From Gilliamella sp. App6-5 (lineage in GTDB: Bacteria > Pseudomonadota > Gammaproteobacteria > Enterobacterales > Orbaceae): a stretch of DNA of 64,000 bases. The DNA is taken from NCBI RefSeq assembly GCF_001690525.1, contig NZ_LZGT01000094.1:1-64000 (forward strand), given 5' to 3'. Each line of letters opens with the position of its first letter. Positions within the stretch are counted from its first letter, which is position 1. Position numbers and translations under genes: made by a program. The notes below the pieces were generated by a model, which was given only the letters and a program-made list of their open reading frames with translations, made no database searches and was not told where the DNA came from. Shown here piece after piece: positions 32,296-38,001 of this stretch.

Positions 32296-32421
32296 AGTAC
32301 CTTTGATTAAAAGTAATGAGGTTAAAGATGAGGCGATTGTATCATGATTACTAAAAATAGAAAATTTTTCGTTATTTAAATGGCATTATCTTTTCAAATT
32401 TATTAGAATACGCACTCCAAT

Positions 32422-32493
32422 GACCTCATAGTTAAATGGATATAACAAGCCCCTCCTAAGGGCTAGTTGCAGGTTCGATTCCTGCTGGGGTCG
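32422..32493 (+). tRNA. tRNA-Arg (anticodon CCU)
   Basis: The cloverleaf is clear: acceptor GACCTCA / TGGGGTC (one G-T pair), D-arm AGTTAAATGGATATAACA, anticodon stem-loop AGCCC-CTCCTAA-GGGCT with CCT, and T-arm TTGCAGGTTCGATTCCTGC. No CCA is encoded. The 3' part is repeated at 47638-47653 as the attachment site of the adjoining island. Confidence 0.95.
32477..32492 (+). repeat. attL of the island (tRNA 3' end)
   Basis: GATTCCTGCTGGGGTC, the T-arm/acceptor end of tRNA-Arg, is repeated exactly at 47638-47653. The integrase gene starts 166 bases inside. This is the standard P4-type integration layout. Confidence 0.9.
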
Positions 32494-32607
32494 AAATTAT
32501 ACCGTTCAATAAAATTCAAAAACGTTCAAAAATCCCAATAGAAACAAGCTTTATAATGATTTCATGGTTCATCTAAATTCAATAAGATTTAGCAAAATTC
32601 AAATTTT

Positions 32608-32660
32608 TATGTTATATGTTATGTTATACGCTCGGATATAACTTAAAAACGTATAACATG
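32608..32660. repeat. candidate integrase arm/Xis sites near attL
   Basis: TGTTATA is repeated: TTATGTTATATGTTATG, then TTATACG, and the inverted GTATAAC before the integrase ATG. The same TGTTATACG pair occurs near attR (47561-47581). Direct repeats at both ends next to att are what integrase arm-type sites look like. Confidence 0.45.
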
Positions 32661-33908
32661 GCAAAGATAATAAAACCTTTAAATGATACTCAAATTAAAA
32701 CAGCCAAACCAAAAGATAAGGATTACACTTTGTCCGATGGTAATGGATTATATATACTCATCAAAGTGACTGGCTCAAAGATATGGCGATTTAATTATAT
32801 TAATCCAGTGTCCAATAATAGGGCTTTGGTTAGTTTTGGTAGTTATCCTGAAGTTACATTACAGCAGGCTAGGCAAAGACGAGAAGAATATAGAACATTA
32901 GTAAGCCAAGGTATAGATCCACAAGAACGAAGAAAATCATTAATAGAACAATCAGTAATAGAAAATAATAATACTTTTAAAAAAATATCAGATAAATGGA
33001 TCGAATTGCAGAAATCAAAAGGTTTCACCAATAACACTATAAGCATTATTAAAAGCTCATTAGAAAACTATATTTATCCTGCGCTAGGTGATATTCCTAT
33101 AAATCAACTTAAAGCAAAAGATTTTATTCCTGTTTTGAGACCATTAGAAAGCGCAGGGAAATTAGATACAGTTAGGCGTATTATTCAGCGAATAAATCGA
33201 ATTATGGATTACGCTGTTACACAAGATATTATTGATATTAACCCTGTGGTCAGAATGAGTACAGTTTTTAAAACGCCTATAACTAAAAACCAACCATCAT
33301 TACCGCCGTCAGAATTACCAAGAGTAATGAAAGCCCTTTCTTTGGCTAATATAGAATTACAAACCAGATGCTTAATAGAATGGCAATTATTGACTATCAC
33401 AAGACCAAGTGAGGCAGTAAGTGCTTTGTGGGAAGAAATAGATCTAGATAATAAACTATGGATAATACCCGCTGAAAAGATGAAAATGAGACGTGATCAT
33501 CTCATACCATTGTGCAAACAAGCCATAAACCTACTGGAAATAATGAAGCCTATTAGTGGTCATACTAAATTTGTTTTCCCGACACTAAAATCACCCTATA
33601 ACAAACCAATGAACAAAGAAACAATAAACATGTCTCTTAAAAGAATGGGCTTTAAAGGTGAGTTAGTTGCTCATGGGTTTAGGTCATTAGCATCTACAGC
33701 TTTAAATGAGCATGGCTTTGATTATGACCTTATTGAAGTTTCATTAGCTCATGTGGACAGAAACGCAATCAGAGCTATTTATAACCGAGCTAACTACCTA
33801 GATAAAAGGAGAGATATGATGCAATGGTGGGGTGATTTTGTAGAGCAAGCAAGCCAAGGGAATGTGTCTTTATCAGGGAGTAATGCTTTGAAAACCGTTA
33901 ATGATTAG
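32658..33908 (+). CDS. int: tyrosine-type site-specific integrase (P4 type)
   Basis: The 416-aa product has the N-terminal DUF4102-like arm-binding domain (MAKIIKPLNDTQIKTAKPKDKDYTLSDGNGLYILI), the SAM-like core-binding domain (~100-200), and the catalytic domain. Active-site residues are R in TITRPSEAV, K in IPAEKMKMRRDH, H-x-x-R in VAHGFRSLAST, H in SLAHVDRNAIRAIYNR, and Y in IRAIYNRANYLDKR region. ATG 32658 is chosen because similarity begins at MAKI; 14 earlier in-frame codons lie in the repeat region. It integrates the island at tRNA-Arg. Confidence 0.95.
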   Translation: MAKIIKPLNDTQIKTAKPKDKDYTLSDGNGLYILIKVTGSKIWRFNYINPVSNNRALVSFGSYPEVTLQQARQRREEYRTLVSQGIDPQERRKSLIEQSVIENNNTFKKISDKWIELQKSKGFTNNTISIIKSSLENYIYPALGDIPINQLKAKDFIPVLRPLESAGKLDTVRRIIQRINRIMDYAVTQDIIDINPVVRMSTVFKTPITKNQPSLPPSELPRVMKALSLANIELQTRCLIEWQLLTITRPSEAVSALWEEIDLDNKLWIIPAEKMKMRRDHLIPLCKQAINLLEIMKPISGHTKFVFPTLKSPYNKPMNKETINMSLKRMGFKGELVAHGFRSLASTALNEHGFDYDLIEVSLAHVDRNAIRAIYNRANYLDKRRDMMQWWGDFVEQASQGNVSLSGSNALKTVND

Positions 33909-33928
33909 TTTTGCCATAGCCATATATT

Positions 33929-33954
33929 AAGCCAGTCAACTAGACTGGTTTTTT
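33929..33954 (+). terminator. integrase terminator
   Basis: Stem CCAGTC / GACTGG with loop AACTA followed by seven T, 21 bases after the int stop. Confidence 0.85.
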
Positions 33955-33989
33955 ATTGCCTCTTATATAGGAATATACTTTATATATTA

Positions 33990-34021
33990 TTTTTAATAAC
34001 ACTAACAACACTAATAACATA
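33990..34021. repeat. AACACTAACAACACTAA repeat, inverted copy near attR
   Basis: TAACACTAACAACACTAATA here is the near-exact reverse complement of 47452-47478 (GTTAGTGTTGTTAGTGTTATA). The island therefore carries a 20-base inverted repeat subterminally. The rest of 33955-34245 is AT-rich with an inverted TTAATAACAC / GTGTTATTAA pair and no gene. Confidence 0.6.
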
Positions 34022-34245
34022 ATATAATTGATTTATATATATTTTTTTAAGTGTTATTAAAAGATAATAATAACAGATATAACATTAAATTATGTCATTA
34101 GGTTTGATTCTAAATCTGTACTGATTTCTAAATGAGAGCCTTTCCTTTGGATAGCCAGATTTCTCTAAAAAGCAATATTAAAAAAACATGTAATTTTATC
34201 CAGTGGTGGTATAATTATATTTAAATATATTCAGTAAATTAAATT

Positions 34246-34315
34246 AGTTACGCCTAGGGTAGCTCCTGAACATTCGTAACCCTAACGAACTGGCGTAACT
34301 TCTTCATTAGGGTTA
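34246..34315 (+). promoter_or_regulatory. interlocked inverted repeats in the leader of the 259-aa gene
   Basis: AGTTACGCC (34246-34254) pairs with GGCGTAACT (34292-34300). Within that loop TAACCCTAA (34277-34285) can pair either upstream with TAGGGT (34255-34260), nesting inside, or downstream with TTAGGGTTA (34307-34315), which would be a pseudoknot. The second choice ends 16 bases before the ATG and would occlude the region of the Shine-Dalgarno. Seen directly; role inferred. Confidence 0.6.
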
Positions 34316-34330
34316 TTGTTTGGGGGGCAA

Positions 34331-35110
34331 ATGAATACTTACGACTCATATAGCTGTAATTCACTTGAAAAAGCTTATTATAGGCCCATTGAAGCGGCTA
34401 TTAGATGGTGTAATCTTATGGCTCAAGAAAGTTACATATTATCCACTATGAATGAATATTATATTCCGCCAGCAAATATGTTCCCGCAGTGGCCTTGCCT
34501 AGCTGTAAACGCAGAAAAGATATTATATGCAGCTATGAATGGTCAGATTCCTTATGGACGAGATGGTAAAAATGTAAATGCAGGTGAACAAGTAGCTAGA
34601 CATAGAATAACTGTAACACATACAGATTTAAAAGAGTGGATGACTAAATATTATCCTAATCAAAAACCTGGTTTTTTATTTGATGATATAGAAAAGAGCT
34701 ATCATTCAGGAATCACATTAGAAACTTATAATGTATTGTTAGCAGAAAAAAATAAGATGGATATTAAATTAAAGCAAGCTAACGATAAGATATCAGAATT
34801 AAACAAAAAATTGAACGAAAATGAATTAGAAAATTTATCTCTAAAAAATATGTTAGATAAATTTGGTTCGAATGAGAAAAAACCTACATCAAAACAATTG
34901 GCATTCATTAAAGCATTACTTTATATCCACTATGGAGAAGATGTAGCTGAAAATCCTCGACAAGAAATTAATAAAGATTCTTGTAATAATGTAAAAGGTG
35001 AAATAGGTACAATTAGGGAAGATTTCATTAAATATGGATTAGTAAATAATTTACCTTCAGGGGACATTGTTCGAGATTGGGTAAATAAAATCGAATTAGA
35101 TTTAAAATGA
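34331..35110 (+). CDS. hypothetical island protein, 259 aa
   Basis: No named family is recognised. The N-terminal half starts MNTYDSYSCNSLEKAYYRPIEAAIRWCNLM and contains NAEKILYAAMNGQIPYGRDG; proteins opening this way recur in mobile islands of gammaproteobacteria (from memory). Residues ~140-185 form a lysine/glutamate coiled coil (KLKQANDKISELNKKLNENE). The C-terminal part (KKPTSKQLAFIKALLYIHYGED) looks like a small DNA- or RNA-binding helix bundle. ATG 34331 follows GGGGGG; a TTG at 34316 is inside the leader repeats. A structured leader precedes it. Regulation or interference is possible, not shown. Confidence 0.6.
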   Translation: MNTYDSYSCNSLEKAYYRPIEAAIRWCNLMAQESYILSTMNEYYIPPANMFPQWPCLAVNAEKILYAAMNGQIPYGRDGKNVNAGEQVARHRITVTHTDLKEWMTKYYPNQKPGFLFDDIEKSYHSGITLETYNVLLAEKNKMDIKLKQANDKISELNKKLNENELENLSLKNMLDKFGSNEKKPTSKQLAFIKALLYIHYGEDVAENPRQEINKDSCNNVKGEIGTIREDFIKYGLVNNLPSGDIVRDWVNKIELDLK

Positions 35111-35111
35111 T

Positions 35112-35148
35112 TTTGTGAACTCACAACCTAAAATGTAAATTCACAAAA
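35112..35148. terminator. weak inverted repeat after the 259-aa gene
   Basis: TTTGTGAA (35112-35119) and TTCACAAA (35140-35147) flank a 20-base loop. No U-tract; it may equally be an operator before alpA. Confidence 0.35.
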
Positions 35149-35171
35149 AATAATAAAATACTCTCTAAACT

Positions 35172-35206
35172 CCTCATTAAGTTAAACACAAATGAACTTA
35201 ATGAGG
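35172..35206 (+). promoter_or_regulatory. hairpin that buries the alpA ribosome-binding site
   Basis: A perfect 12-bp stem (CCTCATTAAGTT / AACTTAATGAGG) with an 11-base loop. The 3' arm ends in GAGG, the Shine-Dalgarno of the AlpA-like gene whose ATG is at 35213. As RNA it would sequester the site; as DNA it is a good dimer operator. Confidence 0.7.
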
Positions 35207-35212
35207 TAAGAA

Positions 35213-35392
35213 ATGCAGTTAAATACTCCTAAATATTATTCCCTTGATGAACTGGCGTTAATCTTAGGTTGTGCTAAGAATACATTACGCTACGATCCAA
35301 ATTTCCCCAAAGGTATTAAAGTTGGCAAGCGTCGAGTAGTTTACGATATGGCCGAAGTTAAAACCTATTTAGAAAGCAACCGAGTACAGTAA
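35213..35392 (+). CDS. AlpA-like regulator / excisionase, 59 aa
   Basis: The product MQLNTPKYYSLDELALILGC continues with AKNTLRYDPNFPKGIKVGKRR and VVYDMAEVKTYLESN. This is a short winged-helix MerR/AlpA-type domain, the size and shape of AlpA and Xis proteins that activate satellite excision. It lies first in a run of three regulators. GAGG is seven bases upstream, inside the hairpin at 35172-35206. In Gram-negative PICIs AlpA is the master inducer; that role is inferred here. Confidence 0.8.
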   Translation: MQLNTPKYYSLDELALILGCAKNTLRYDPNFPKGIKVGKRRVVYDMAEVKTYLESNRVQ

Positions 35393-35402
35393 GGGGCTTT
35401 CA

Positions 35403-35690
35403 ATGTCATATTCAATCACATTAGAACAACACAAAGCAATTAGGGATAAATACGGTATCCAATATGATCGTCTTGTTCGTGAAAATGAACGATACAAAAT
35501 TACAAGTATCGCCCGTTCTACTGCTTGGCAACTTGAGAAAGAAGGTAAATATCCATTAAGAAAATCGTTAGGAGCTAATTCTTGCGGTTGGTCATTAGTG
35601 GAATTACTTCACTGGATAGACAACCCTCCAGCAGTAGCAAAGATAAATCAACCGACTAAACGCCGAGGGTTTGCTAATGGGAGCTACTAA
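35403..35690 (+). CDS. second AlpA-like DNA-binding protein, 95 aa
   Basis: The C-terminal two thirds read ITSIARSTAWQLEKEGKYP, RKSLGANSCGWSLVELLHWID, the pattern of AlpA (ISRSTxWRLxxxGxFPxxxxLG...GWxxxEIxxWL). The N-terminal 30 residues are an extra helix. It is co-directional and 10 bases after the first AlpA-like gene. Two adjacent AlpA-type proteins may split excision and activation between them (inference). Confidence 0.8.
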   Translation: MSYSITLEQHKAIRDKYGIQYDRLVRENERYKITSIARSTAWQLEKEGKYPLRKSLGANSCGWSLVELLHWIDNPPAVAKINQPTKRRGFANGSY

Positions 35691-35691
35691 G

Positions 35692-36330
35692 ATGATTATT
35701 AAGCAAGGTGATATTGAATTAGTTCAATCTAAAGAGGTTCGTATTGATAGCCGTTTGGTAGCTGAAAAAATGGGAATTAAACATTTGAGTTTGATGTCTT
35801 TAGTTAATAAAAATAAAAGTGAGCTTCGGGAATTAGGCACGCTTCCATTTCAAATCGAAACGTGCAAACACCGAACGGGTGCAAGTAAAAGTAAATATGT
35901 ATTACTAAATGAAATTCAATTTGATTTTATATCTCGGTTAATCAGAGGTAAGAATCATAAAGATATTGTTAGATTTAAATTAGATGTAACCAAAGCCTTT
36001 GCTGCTAGTCGTAAGCGTGAAGCCGTAAAACGTGAATCATTAGCCTATTACCATGAAAGCCGAGATTCATTATCAACCATGCAAGGAGTAGAAAAACATC
36101 ACTATATAAACCTTGCTAGAGCTGAAAATAAAATGATTGGTTTATCTACTGGTGAGCGACAAAATGCTGATGAAGTTCAATTAGGTATGTTGATTTGTTT
36201 ACAACAGATTGAAACATCCGTATTTAAAGAAATCGATTCACCGACAGAAGCAATTAGAGAAGTGAGTAGACGGTTTAATGCTCTTGCTAATTTAATTAGT
36301 CCCAACGGTGGGATTACTCATGTTCGGTAA
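35692..36330 (+). CDS. Rha-family phage regulatory protein
   Basis: The 212-aa product begins MIIKQGDIELVQSKEVRIDS, RLVAEKMGIKHLSLMSLVNKN and continues SKYVLLNEIQFDFISRLIRG and VRFKLDVTKAFAASRKR. This is the pRha domain of lambdoid phages and satellites; it interferes with phage growth in the absence of IHF in phi80-like phages. The C-terminal half (GLSTGERQNADEVQLGMLICLQQIETSVF) is uncharacterised. ATG 35692 has GGGAG nine bases upstream and follows the previous stop by one base. Confidence 0.8.
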   Translation: MIIKQGDIELVQSKEVRIDSRLVAEKMGIKHLSLMSLVNKNKSELRELGTLPFQIETCKHRTGASKSKYVLLNEIQFDFISRLIRGKNHKDIVRFKLDVTKAFAASRKREAVKRESLAYYHESRDSLSTMQGVEKHHYINLARAENKMIGLSTGERQNADEVQLGMLICLQQIETSVFKEIDSPTEAIREVSRRFNALANLISPNGGITHVR

Positions 36331-36334
36331 TAAA

Positions 36335-36360
36335 AAAGGCAACCTGTTACAGTTGCCTTT
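36335..36360 (+). terminator. terminator after rha
   Basis: Nine-bp stem AAAGGCAAC / GTTGCCTTT with an eight-base loop, directly after the stop. Closes the regulator operon. Confidence 0.75.
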
Positions 36361-36521
36361 ATTCAAACATTAAAATCAATTAATAAGGAATTTTCAATGA
36401 CAGTAGATATAATTAGATGCATTGAGATTGTGCCAAAGCGTCACGCATTTAAAGCACGTTCTTATAATAACGCAGAGCTAAAAAATTGGGTAGATTTCGG
36501 AAGCGTTCGAAAGGATTTTAA

Positions 36522-36689
36522 TTATTTATTCAATCTCATTTTACAAGCAGTTTTGACCCAACCAGAAAAAGATTCACCATCTTTCTTGGCTTGTTGGTTA
36601 ATTTGTTCAAGTAGATCATCTTCGAACCTTATAATTTTTCTTGTACTGTTAGAACGATCTGTTTTTTTCTTATCTTTTTTTTCTTGCAT
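36522..36689 (-). CDS. small ribbon-helix-helix-like protein B, 55 aa (YlcI/YnfO-like)
   Basis: Minus-strand ATG at 36689 gives MQEKKDKKKTDRSNSTRKII, then RFEDDLLEQINQQAKKDGES and FSGWVKTACKMRLNK. The basic head followed by a beta strand and DG-x-SFSGWV is the pattern of the YlcI/YnfO family found in prophages. It starts three bases after the stop of protein A and resembles it, so the two look like a tandem duplication. Probably DNA-binding. Confidence 0.75.
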   Translation of the reverse strand: MQEKKDKKKTDRSNSTRKIIRFEDDLLEQINQQAKKDGESFSGWVKTACKMRLNK

Positions 36690-36692
36690 TGG

Positions 36693-36860
36693 TTATTTAA
36701 CCTCTATTCCTCGTGATTGTAATTCTTTTCGGATTACTCTTTTCATCCAACCAGCAAGTGATTCGTCGCCATCTTCTTTTTGTGCTTTTTCCATGGCAAG
36801 ACGTAACTCAGGATCTAGTCTAAATTGGAATGGAGGATTACCTCGTCTTTTTTCTGACAT
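36693..36860 (-). CDS. small ribbon-helix-helix-like protein A, 55 aa
   Basis: Minus-strand ATG at 36860 reads MSEKRRGNPPFQFRLDPEL, RLAMEKAQKEDGDESLAGWM and KRVIRKELQSRGIEVK. The FQFRLDPELRLAMEKA...DGDESLAGWMKRVI pattern parallels protein B. Its start faces the C4/icd transcription unit across 140 bases holding a dyad operator. A repressor of that divergent promoter is the simplest reading (inference). Confidence 0.75.
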   Translation of the reverse strand: MSEKRRGNPPFQFRLDPELRLAMEKAQKEDGDESLAGWMKRVIRKELQSRGIEVK

Positions 36861-36902
36861 GTGTATTGACACCTCTATTACGTTAGTGGTAATGTATTTA
36901 TG

Positions 36903-36925
36903 TGTGATGACATGTTACTGTCACA
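36903..36925. promoter_or_regulatory. dyad operator in the divergent regulatory region
   Basis: TGTGATGACATGTTACTGTCACA has arms TGTGA / TCACA with an inner GACA/TGTC-like symmetry. It lies between the RHH pair (minus) and the C4/icd unit (plus). Candidate site for the RHH proteins or the AlpA pair. Confidence 0.45.
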
Positions 36926-37138
36926 TACTAAAAAAAGCAATGTCCCGAAGTGCGGGAACACTATCGAGGCATCTAACCACAATAACATTAAACGAGGTAA
37001 TGATTATGGCTAACCGCTATGATAGCGTACACCTATGCGCAAGACAACCCAAACTATATAAATCAAGTAAAAAACACTTGCACAATCTCAATCATTCGGG
37101 CTATATTGATAACGCCTTAGCAAAATCTAAGGTCAGGA

Positions 37139-37162
37139 TTGGAACCCTGAACAGTTACTTGG
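37139..37162 (+). promoter_or_regulatory. upstream target of the C4-type RNA
   Basis: TTGGAAC (37139-37145) and GTTACTTGG (37154-37162) are exactly complementary to GTTCCAA (37289-37295) and CCAAGTAAC (37275-37283) in the antisense RNA. The same two blocks recur at 37322-37360. This is the seqA/seqC layout around CI in phage P4. Confidence 0.7.
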
Positions 37163-37170
37163 CGACACAT

Positions 37171-37192
37171 GACGCCCAAAGCGTCTTTTTTT
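37171..37192 (+). terminator. intrinsic terminator in the C4/icd leader
   Basis: GACGC-CCAAA-GCGTC followed by seven T. An outer GACAC (37164-37168) / GTGTC (37193-37197) pair could extend it. It lies just after the upstream antisense target, where RNA-RNA pairing could decide termination. Confidence 0.75.
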
Positions 37193-37235
37193 GTGTCAAT
37201 GCTTGCGCACACCTATTTATCAATATTTCTTCTAT

Positions 37236-37311
37236 GGTGGCGTTAGTGGGGCATCCGAAAGGATGGCTGGGTCACCAAGTAACCAGTAGTTCCAACCCTG
37301 CTAACGTCACC
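37236..37311 (+). ncRNA. C4/CI-type antisense RNA
   Basis: An 11-bp outer stem (37236-37246 with 37301-37311, one G-U) encloses a CATCC-GAAA-GGATG tetraloop hairpin (37252-37265) and a third arm closed by GGGT/ACCC (37269-37272 with 37295-37298). That arm exposes CCAAGTAAC and GTTCCAA, complementary to two flanking sites. The downstream site overlaps the icd Shine-Dalgarno. Size (~76 nt), folding and position before icd match C4 RNA of phages P1/P7 and CI RNA of P4, which are cut from the leader by RNase P and block the downstream genes. Confidence 0.8.
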
Positions 37312-37321
37312 GCCAACGAGA

Positions 37322-37363
37322 TTGGAACCTCTAGCGGTGGTTATGTAAATCATTACTTGGAGG
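37322..37363 (+). promoter_or_regulatory. downstream C4 target overlapping icd ribosome-binding site
   Basis: TTGGAAC (37323-37329 region) and TTACTTGG (37353-37360) pair with the antisense RNA. The second block runs into GGAGG (37359-37363), the icd Shine-Dalgarno, so pairing would block translation. Confidence 0.7.
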
Positions 37364-37371
37364 CTGTCACT

Positions 37372-37581
37372 ATGACTACTATCCCTACCCCTGTTATATC
37401 CAATCAAAAACTATATAAATTCTATGACCTATCAACGGCTCAAGTAGTCCAAACAACGGCAACAACCGAACGCCAAGCACGCAAGAGCCTAGGCAAATCA
37501 TCCCTTATCTTTATTGCCAGAATTCGCTTATATCCAGTTATTGAAAGAGCCAGAAGCTTTGGAGGTTACAGCCATGAATAA
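37372..37581 (+). CDS. Icd-like protein (host cell division inhibitor family), 69 aa
   Basis: The product starts MTTIPTPVISNQKLYKFYDLS and has TTATTERQARKSLGKSSLIFI followed by ARIRLYPVI. This is the pattern of proteins annotated as Icd-like in P1/P4-related elements (IPTPV...YKF...EARR...ILxFxARLP). In P1, Icd made without C4 control blocks cell division. GGAGG lies eight bases upstream and is the C4 target. The stop overlaps the next start (ATGAATAATG). Confidence 0.75.
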   Translation: MTTIPTPVISNQKLYKFYDLSTAQVVQTTATTERQARKSLGKSSLIFIARIRLYPVIERARSFGGYSHE

Positions 37582-37801
37582 TGATCAGTTAATTTGTAAT
37601 GTTGAATCTAAACTTATTCAAGTTCGGAGCATGGCTAAAATTGCCTTAGATAATACTAACTATAAGTGCGCAGGATATGACGAGCCTTTTATCGAACAAA
37701 CCGATATGAGTAATTTACTGTGGGCTATCGTTGATTTAGTAGAGCAAGCTTTTGATGAGTTACAAGGGTGCGGATTAACGGAGGATAAGAATAATGGCTA
37801 A
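37574..37801 (+). CDS. small island protein, 75 aa
   Basis: MNNDQLICNVESKLIQVRSM, acidic, with NLLWAIVDLVEQAFDELQ. No family is recognised with confidence; small acidic helical proteins of this type are common between icd-like genes and the replication gene in P4-type elements. GGAGG lies eight bases before ATG 37574. It overlaps its neighbours at both ends, so translation is probably coupled. Confidence 0.7.
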   Translation: MNNDQLICNVESKLIQVRSMAKIALDNTNYKCAGYDEPFIEQTDMSNLLWAIVDLVEQAFDELQGCGLTEDKNNG

Positions 37802-38000
37802 TATCTCACTGGACGCAATTAATACTATCAATGCAAAACTAGGACAAGCTAACGCTATCACCACGCTTTTAATGGGTGATTGTGATTCTGATATGCCAAT
37901 TAATGATGAGTTACGAGCTTATGCCCTTGATGCCATATCAGACTTGATTAGTGATTCTAAAAAGCTATTTAGAAGCGAAACCGAACGCAAGGGGTTATAA
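37794..38000 (+). CDS. small island protein, 68 aa
   Basis: MANISLDAINTINAKLGQAN, ITTLLMGDCDSDMPINDELR and AYALDAISDLISDSKKLF. Helical; resembles the previous protein in size and layout (…LRAYALDAISDLI against …NLLWAIVDLVEQ), so the pair may be distant paralogues. GGAGG precedes by nine bases. The stop is one base before the primase start. Function unknown. Confidence 0.7.
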   Translation: MANISLDAINTINAKLGQANAITTLLMGDCDSDMPINDELRAYALDAISDLISDSKKLFRSETERKGL

Positions 38001-38001
38001 G

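Larger units (their letters stand above)
37006..37371 (+). other. C4/icd leader region; overlapping ORF probably not a separate protein
   Basis: A frame open from here into icd (reading MANRYDSVHLCARQPKLYKS onwards and including VFFCVNACAHLFINISSMVALVGHPKGW) is often annotated as an Ash- or Icd-like protein in P4-type elements. It crosses an intrinsic terminator (37171-37192) and the antisense RNA (37236-37311), so most of it is better read as a regulatory leader. GAGG before ATG 37006 means a leader peptide could still be made. Confidence 0.5.

Noticed and set aside
36903-36925. matS or CRP site in the island regulatory region
   Set aside because: TGTGA-N13-TCACA has the wrong spacing for CRP (N6), and it does not fit matS (GTGACRNYGTCAC). 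Treated as an unassigned dyad.
36397-37581. A 394-codon open frame on the plus strand
   Set aside because: It runs over two convincing minus-strand RHH genes, a divergent promoter region, an intrinsic terminator and the C4-type RNA before entering icd. Composition changes along it. Only the icd part (and perhaps a short leader peptide) is taken as real.
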